From assembly GCA_002689905.1 (NCBI GenBank), contig NZIN01000021.1, forward strand, positions 1 through 32,523: DNA of 32,523 bases, written 5' to 3'. Both the position numbers and the translations under genes were made by a program. The DNA is from Rickettsiales bacterium. Lineage in GTDB: Bacteria; Pseudomonadota; Alphaproteobacteria; TMED109. The notes beneath the pieces are model-generated. The model was not told the DNA's origin. It did not search any database and saw only the letters and a list, made by a program, of their open reading frames with translations. Of the stretch, positions 29,701-32,523 are shown piece after piece; the first letter of the stretch is position 1, and every line of letters starts with the position of its first letter.

Positions 29701-31437
29701 ATGTCAACAATAATCAGAATAAAAAGAAGTACAGGAACATCGGCACCAGGAACACTTAAACTTGGTGAATTGGCGTTAACATATGGTACTGGTACATCGG
29801 GTAATCTTGGAGATAGATTATTTGCTGGTACTGGTGGTGTAGATGGTAGTGGAAATGCAAATAGTATTGATGTAATTGGTGGTAAATATTTTACCTCACT
29901 ATTTCCTAGTACAAACGGACAGGCAACTGCCGAAAAATTAATCACAACGGATTCAAATAACGCAATTGACCAATTAGTATTTGGTAACTCAAATACGGAC
30001 TCTGGTCAAATTACTTTTAATGAGGCAACTAACAACGGTTCAAACAATGTTGTTATTAAGGCTCCATTATCACTAACAAATTCATCTACAATTTATTTAC
30101 CAGATGGTGCTGGTAATACAGGACAATTTTTAAAAGTTATATCTGGTTCAGGTTCAAACACTACTTTAGGATTTGACGATGTAGATACAACACTTACATT
30201 AGAAGATAGTGCTGGTTCAACAATTAACTATGGTACAAACGCAACATTACTTTTAACTGGTGATGGAACGATTGATACTGCTGTAACTGCAAACACGGTT
30301 ACTATAAAAGTACAAGACGCAAGTATTGGAACAACTCAACTTACAGATGGTGGAGTTACAAATGTAAAACTTGCAAATCAAGGAGTAACAATTGGTACTT
30401 CAAGTGTTAACCTTGGTGCTACACAACAAGATATCGCTGGACTTAATAGTTTAGAAGTTGATGACTTAACTTTAAATGGTCAAGACATTTCAACAACTGC
30501 AAGTAATAAAAATGTTACTATATCTCCACACGGAACTGGAACGGTTACCGTACCAAGTGGATATAAAGACAGAAGTGGTTTTGCCGCTGATAGTTTGGCA
30601 ACAAAAGAATATGTTGATAGTGCTTCATCTGGTTTAGATGTTAAAGATAGTACAAGAGTTGCTACAACTGCAAACTTGGCTGCTACTTATGACCAATCAA
30701 ATGGAAGACTAGACAACTCTGGAACACAGGCCGCTCTATCAATAGACGGTGTTACTTTATCACTTAACGATAGAGTATTAGTTAAAGACCAAACAGAGGC
30801 AAGACAAAATGGAATTTATATTGTAGAAATAGTTGGAACTAATTCTACTAACTGGAGACTAACAAGGGCTCAAGACGCAAATGTTGGTTCAGAAATTACT
30901 GGTGGTACATTTACTTTCGTAGAAGAAGGTACTGCTAATAGTGATAACGGTTATGTATTTACTCACAATGGTACTCCTGTAATAACAGATAGTACACTTT
31001 CAAGTAATACTGAATTACCTGTATCACAATTCTCTGGTGCTGGTCAAGTAGTCGCTGGTGCGGCTATGGTAAAAGCAGGAAATACTTTAGATGTTAATGT
31101 AGATAACTCTTCAATAGAAGTAGTATCAGACGCATTACAAGTTAAGGCATTAGGAATTACTGCTGCTATGTTGGCAGGTTCTATACCTAACTCAAAATTA
31201 TCTGACCCTAATATTTCACTTGCAGGTGAAAGTGGTACTGGTTCAGTTGGATTGTCTGGAACATTAACTATTTCTGCTGGAGAAGGAATTGATACAACTG
31301 CTTCTGGTTCTGCAATTACAATTGCTGGAGAAGAGGCAAGTACAAGTAATAAAGGAGTTGCGTCATTTAATAGTACAAACTTCACGGTAACAAGTGGTGA
31401 TGTTGCATTGAATACTATTGACGGTGGTCTGTTCTAA
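29701..31437 (+). CDS. Tail fibre protein (578 aa)
   Basis: The N-terminus ([20 protein letters not shown], then GELALTYG) is the Mtd-N-like 'RxxxxAPaxLxxGELA' start that attaches fibres to the tail. A shaft with [16 protein letters not shown] and [20 protein letters not shown] is typical of T4-like marine phage fibres. Then comes a beta domain with [20 protein letters not shown] and QNGIYIV, found in many phage fibres. The end is Ser/Thr/Gly-rich shaft-like ([23 protein letters not shown]). No Cys was noticed. The stop overlaps the next start (TAATG). Confidence 0.83.
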   Translation: MSTIIRIKRSTGTSAPGTLKLGELALTYGTGTSGNLGDRLFAGTGGVDGSGNANSIDVIGGKYFTSLFPSTNGQATAEKLITTDSNNAIDQLVFGNSNTDSGQITFNEATNNGSNNVVIKAPLSLTNSSTIYLPDGAGNTGQFLKVISGSGSNTTLGFDDVDTTLTLEDSAGSTINYGTNATLLLTGDGTIDTAVTANTVTIKVQDASIGTTQLTDGGVTNVKLANQGVTIGTSSVNLGATQQDIAGLNSLEVDDLTLNGQDISTTASNKNVTISPHGTGTVTVPSGYKDRSGFAADSLATKEYVDSASSGLDVKDSTRVATTANLAATYDQSNGRLDNSGTQAALSIDGVTLSLNDRVLVKDQTEARQNGIYIVEIVGTNSTNWRLTRAQDANVGSEITGGTFTFVEEGTANSDNGYVFTHNGTPVITDSTLSSNTELPVSQFSGAGQVVAGAAMVKAGNTLDVNVDNSSIEVVSDALQVKALGITAAMLAGSIPNSKLSDPNISLAGESGTGSVGLSGTLTISAGEGIDTTASGSAITIAGEEASTSNKGVASFNSTNFTVTSGDVALNTIDGGLF

Positions 31438-31817
31438 TGACCGCAATACTTAAACCAAAAAGAAGTTTTACAGCTTCTGCTGTTCCTCAATTATCTGATT
31501 TAGAAATTGGTGAATTAGCAATGAACATTGCTGACGGTAAGTTTTACACGAAGCAAAATGCGAACACTATTAGAGAAGTAGGTGGTGCTTCTGCTGTTAA
31601 TATCCAATCGGTATTACAAGCAGGTGCTGTTTCAACAACAGACTTAACCTTTAATAACGCAAACATTATTTTTGAAGGTAGCACAGCTGACGCCTTTGAA
31701 ACAACATTAACGGTAGAAAATCCGACTGCTGATAGAACGATTAAACTACCAGATTCTAGTGGAACACTAGCATTGACAGGAGATATTCTTGCCTTTGCTG
31801 TGGTATTTGGAGGATAA
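31437..31817 (+). CDS. Short fibre-like virion protein (126 aa)
   Basis: A short version of a fibre: TAILKPKRSFTASAVPQLSD, then LEIGELAMNIADGKFYTKQN (a GELA attachment motif), then FEGSTADAFETTLTVENPTA with IKLPDSSGTLAL. The latter is closely similar to residues about 164-195 of the fibre at 17218, so these two genes share a module. It is truncated relative to the usual fibre length, perhaps an adaptor or a decayed fibre. Starts within the previous stop. Confidence 0.75.
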   Translation: MTAILKPKRSFTASAVPQLSDLEIGELAMNIADGKFYTKQNANTIREVGGASAVNIQSVLQAGAVSTTDLTFNNANIIFEGSTADAFETTLTVENPTADRTIKLPDSSGTLALTGDILAFAVVFGG

Positions 31818-31820
31818 TAA

Positions 31821-32150
31821 ATGGCTAGTGCTTTTAAAAACGCAGGAATGACAAACTCGCAAGTTGATGATTCAACTGCAAATGTTTATACAGCACCATC
31901 AAATGGTACTGCTGTATTACACGCTGTTTACATTTCAAATACTTCAACTGATACACAAGCAGAAGTTGATGTAAAAATAACAATAGATGGTGGAACGACT
32001 TTTAAGACTATGATGTCCAATATTATCATTCCACAAAACAACACATTTATATTAGATAAACCTGTAAACCTTGAAGCAAATGACATTATAAGAGTTATTG
32101 CGTCTCACGGAAATACAGATACGGTAATGTCGGTATTAGAAAATACTTAA
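31821..32150 (+). CDS. Virion structural protein (109 aa)
   Basis: An all-beta, Thr/Asn/Asp-rich protein: VDDSTANVYTAPSNGTAVLH, AVYISNTSTDTQAEVDVKIT and LEANDIIRVIASHGN. The pattern (AVYISNTS...A-x-V-x-V-x-I...N-T-F-I-L-D-K-P-V-x-L-x-A-N-D-x-I-x-V) is that of small phage tail proteins with a single jelly-like sandwich. Ends VLENT. GGAGGATAATAA precedes the ATG. Cysteine-free. A decoration or fibre-attachment role is likely. Confidence 0.72.
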   Translation: MASAFKNAGMTNSQVDDSTANVYTAPSNGTAVLHAVYISNTSTDTQAEVDVKITIDGGTTFKTMMSNIIIPQNNTFILDKPVNLEANDIIRVIASHGNTDTVMSVLENT

Positions 32151-32173
32151 TAGTTTTTAGACGCTGGTTATTG

Positions 32174-32181
32174 TATAAATA
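32174..32181 (+). promoter_or_regulatory. T4-type late promoter octamer
   Basis: TATAAATA 33 bases before ATG 32207, followed by GAAGAGGAA as ribosome binding site. Confidence 0.78.
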
Positions 32182-32206
32182 TAAAGAAACGAAGAGGAAT
32201 AATTAA

Positions 32207-32523
32207 ATGGCATTAGCATTACCAACAGGAGCTTCACAAGCAGTAGCAGTAGACGCCGCTGGTTTTCAAATCTCTAACGAATATGCAATGCACGCCCTTA
32301 ACCGTGATGTTAATGGTCTCTTAATCTATACTAAAGTAAAATTAGATAGTAATGAGACAATTGAAGTTAACTCTGGTGAAGGATTTGGGTTTAATGGTTT
32401 TGAAGGACTTGCACTAGGTAAAGCAAGTGATGGTACAACGGTTCAGAATACACTACAAAGTGATTATGATGAAACAACGGACTCCCATTATCAAACAAAC
32501 GCAAAGTTTAGAAAGTATCAACA
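32207..32523 (+). CDS. Putative virion structural protein, 3' truncated by window edge
   Basis: ATG 32207 opens a frame that stays open to the window end (105 complete codons). It starts MALALPTGASQAVAVDAAGF and continues QISNEYAMHALNRDVNGLLI, with later EGFGFNGFEGLALGKAS. A late octamer and GAAGAGGAA lie upstream. The Ala/Asn-rich start, location after small virion genes and its own late promoter suggest a structural protein, but no family is certain from this part. Confidence 0.65.
   Translation, partial: MALALPTGASQAVAVDAAGFQISNEYAMHALNRDVNGLLIYTKVKLDSNETIEVNSGEGFGFNGFEGLALGKASDGTTVQNTLQSDYDETTDSHYQTNAKFRKYQ

Overview
This window looks like part of the genome of a T4-like marine myovirus that infects a bacterium. 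The DNA is AT-rich and densely coded, with many overlapping starts and stops. Baseplate genes of T4 type (PAAR tip, gp25, gp6, a gp7-position protein, gp8) occur in order, and seven copies of the T4-type late promoter octamer TATAAATA sit just upstream of genes. The style resembles marine cyanophages and pelagiphages (established knowledge). The host cannot be fixed from this sequence alone.

Layout. (1) 1-562: the end of a 2OG-Fe(II) oxygenase-like gene and a small NifU-C/Nfu-type iron-sulfur protein. (2) 567-2020, minus strand: a leftward operon of six small hypothetical genes. It is driven by a near-consensus sigma70-type promoter (TTGACA, 17 bp, TAATAT with extended -10) and closed by an intrinsic terminator embedded antisense in the end of the nfu gene. 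(3) 2028-2867: a small lipoprotein, two unknowns and the PAAR spike tip. (4) 2886-18519: late virion genes, namely gp25, gp6, the gp7-position protein, a fibre-like protein with a cupredoxin-like C-terminus, gp8, a 2031-residue DUF4815-type protein and a fibre with a Cys-rich C-terminus. (5) 18529-28770: an accessory block with four radical SAM/SPASM-type proteins, a cupin/JmjC-like protein with an HxD...H triad, a second 2OG-Fe(II) oxygenase, a possible Rossmann/glycosyltransferase-like protein and several unknowns. (6) 28774-32523: more virion and tail-fibre genes behind late promoters.

The most interesting item is in block 5. A 257-residue tail-type protein (20054-20827) ends in the repeat CHSS-CHSS-CHGS followed by RGRR. 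It is encoded immediately after, and overlapping, a radical SAM/SPASM gene, which itself overlaps the cupin-like gene. Most of the large virion proteins here have few or no cysteines, so this tail stands out. It resembles a RiPP-type substrate tail, and its His-Xaa-Ser triplets recall the bacterial His-Xaa-Ser (Hxs) systems, which use radical SAM maturases. My working hypothesis is that the phage post-translationally modifies its own tail or fibre proteins. The main alternative is that the Cys/His tail simply binds metal in a trimeric tip.

Between the octamer at 9393 and the one at 28746 I see no convincing gene-proximal late promoter and no obvious terminator. The modification genes may therefore be transcribed together with gp8 and the fibre genes as one late unit (inference). 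The Nfu-type protein could help supply Fe-S clusters to the radical SAM enzymes (inference). No tRNA, rRNA, CRISPR array, insertion sequence or attachment site was recognised.
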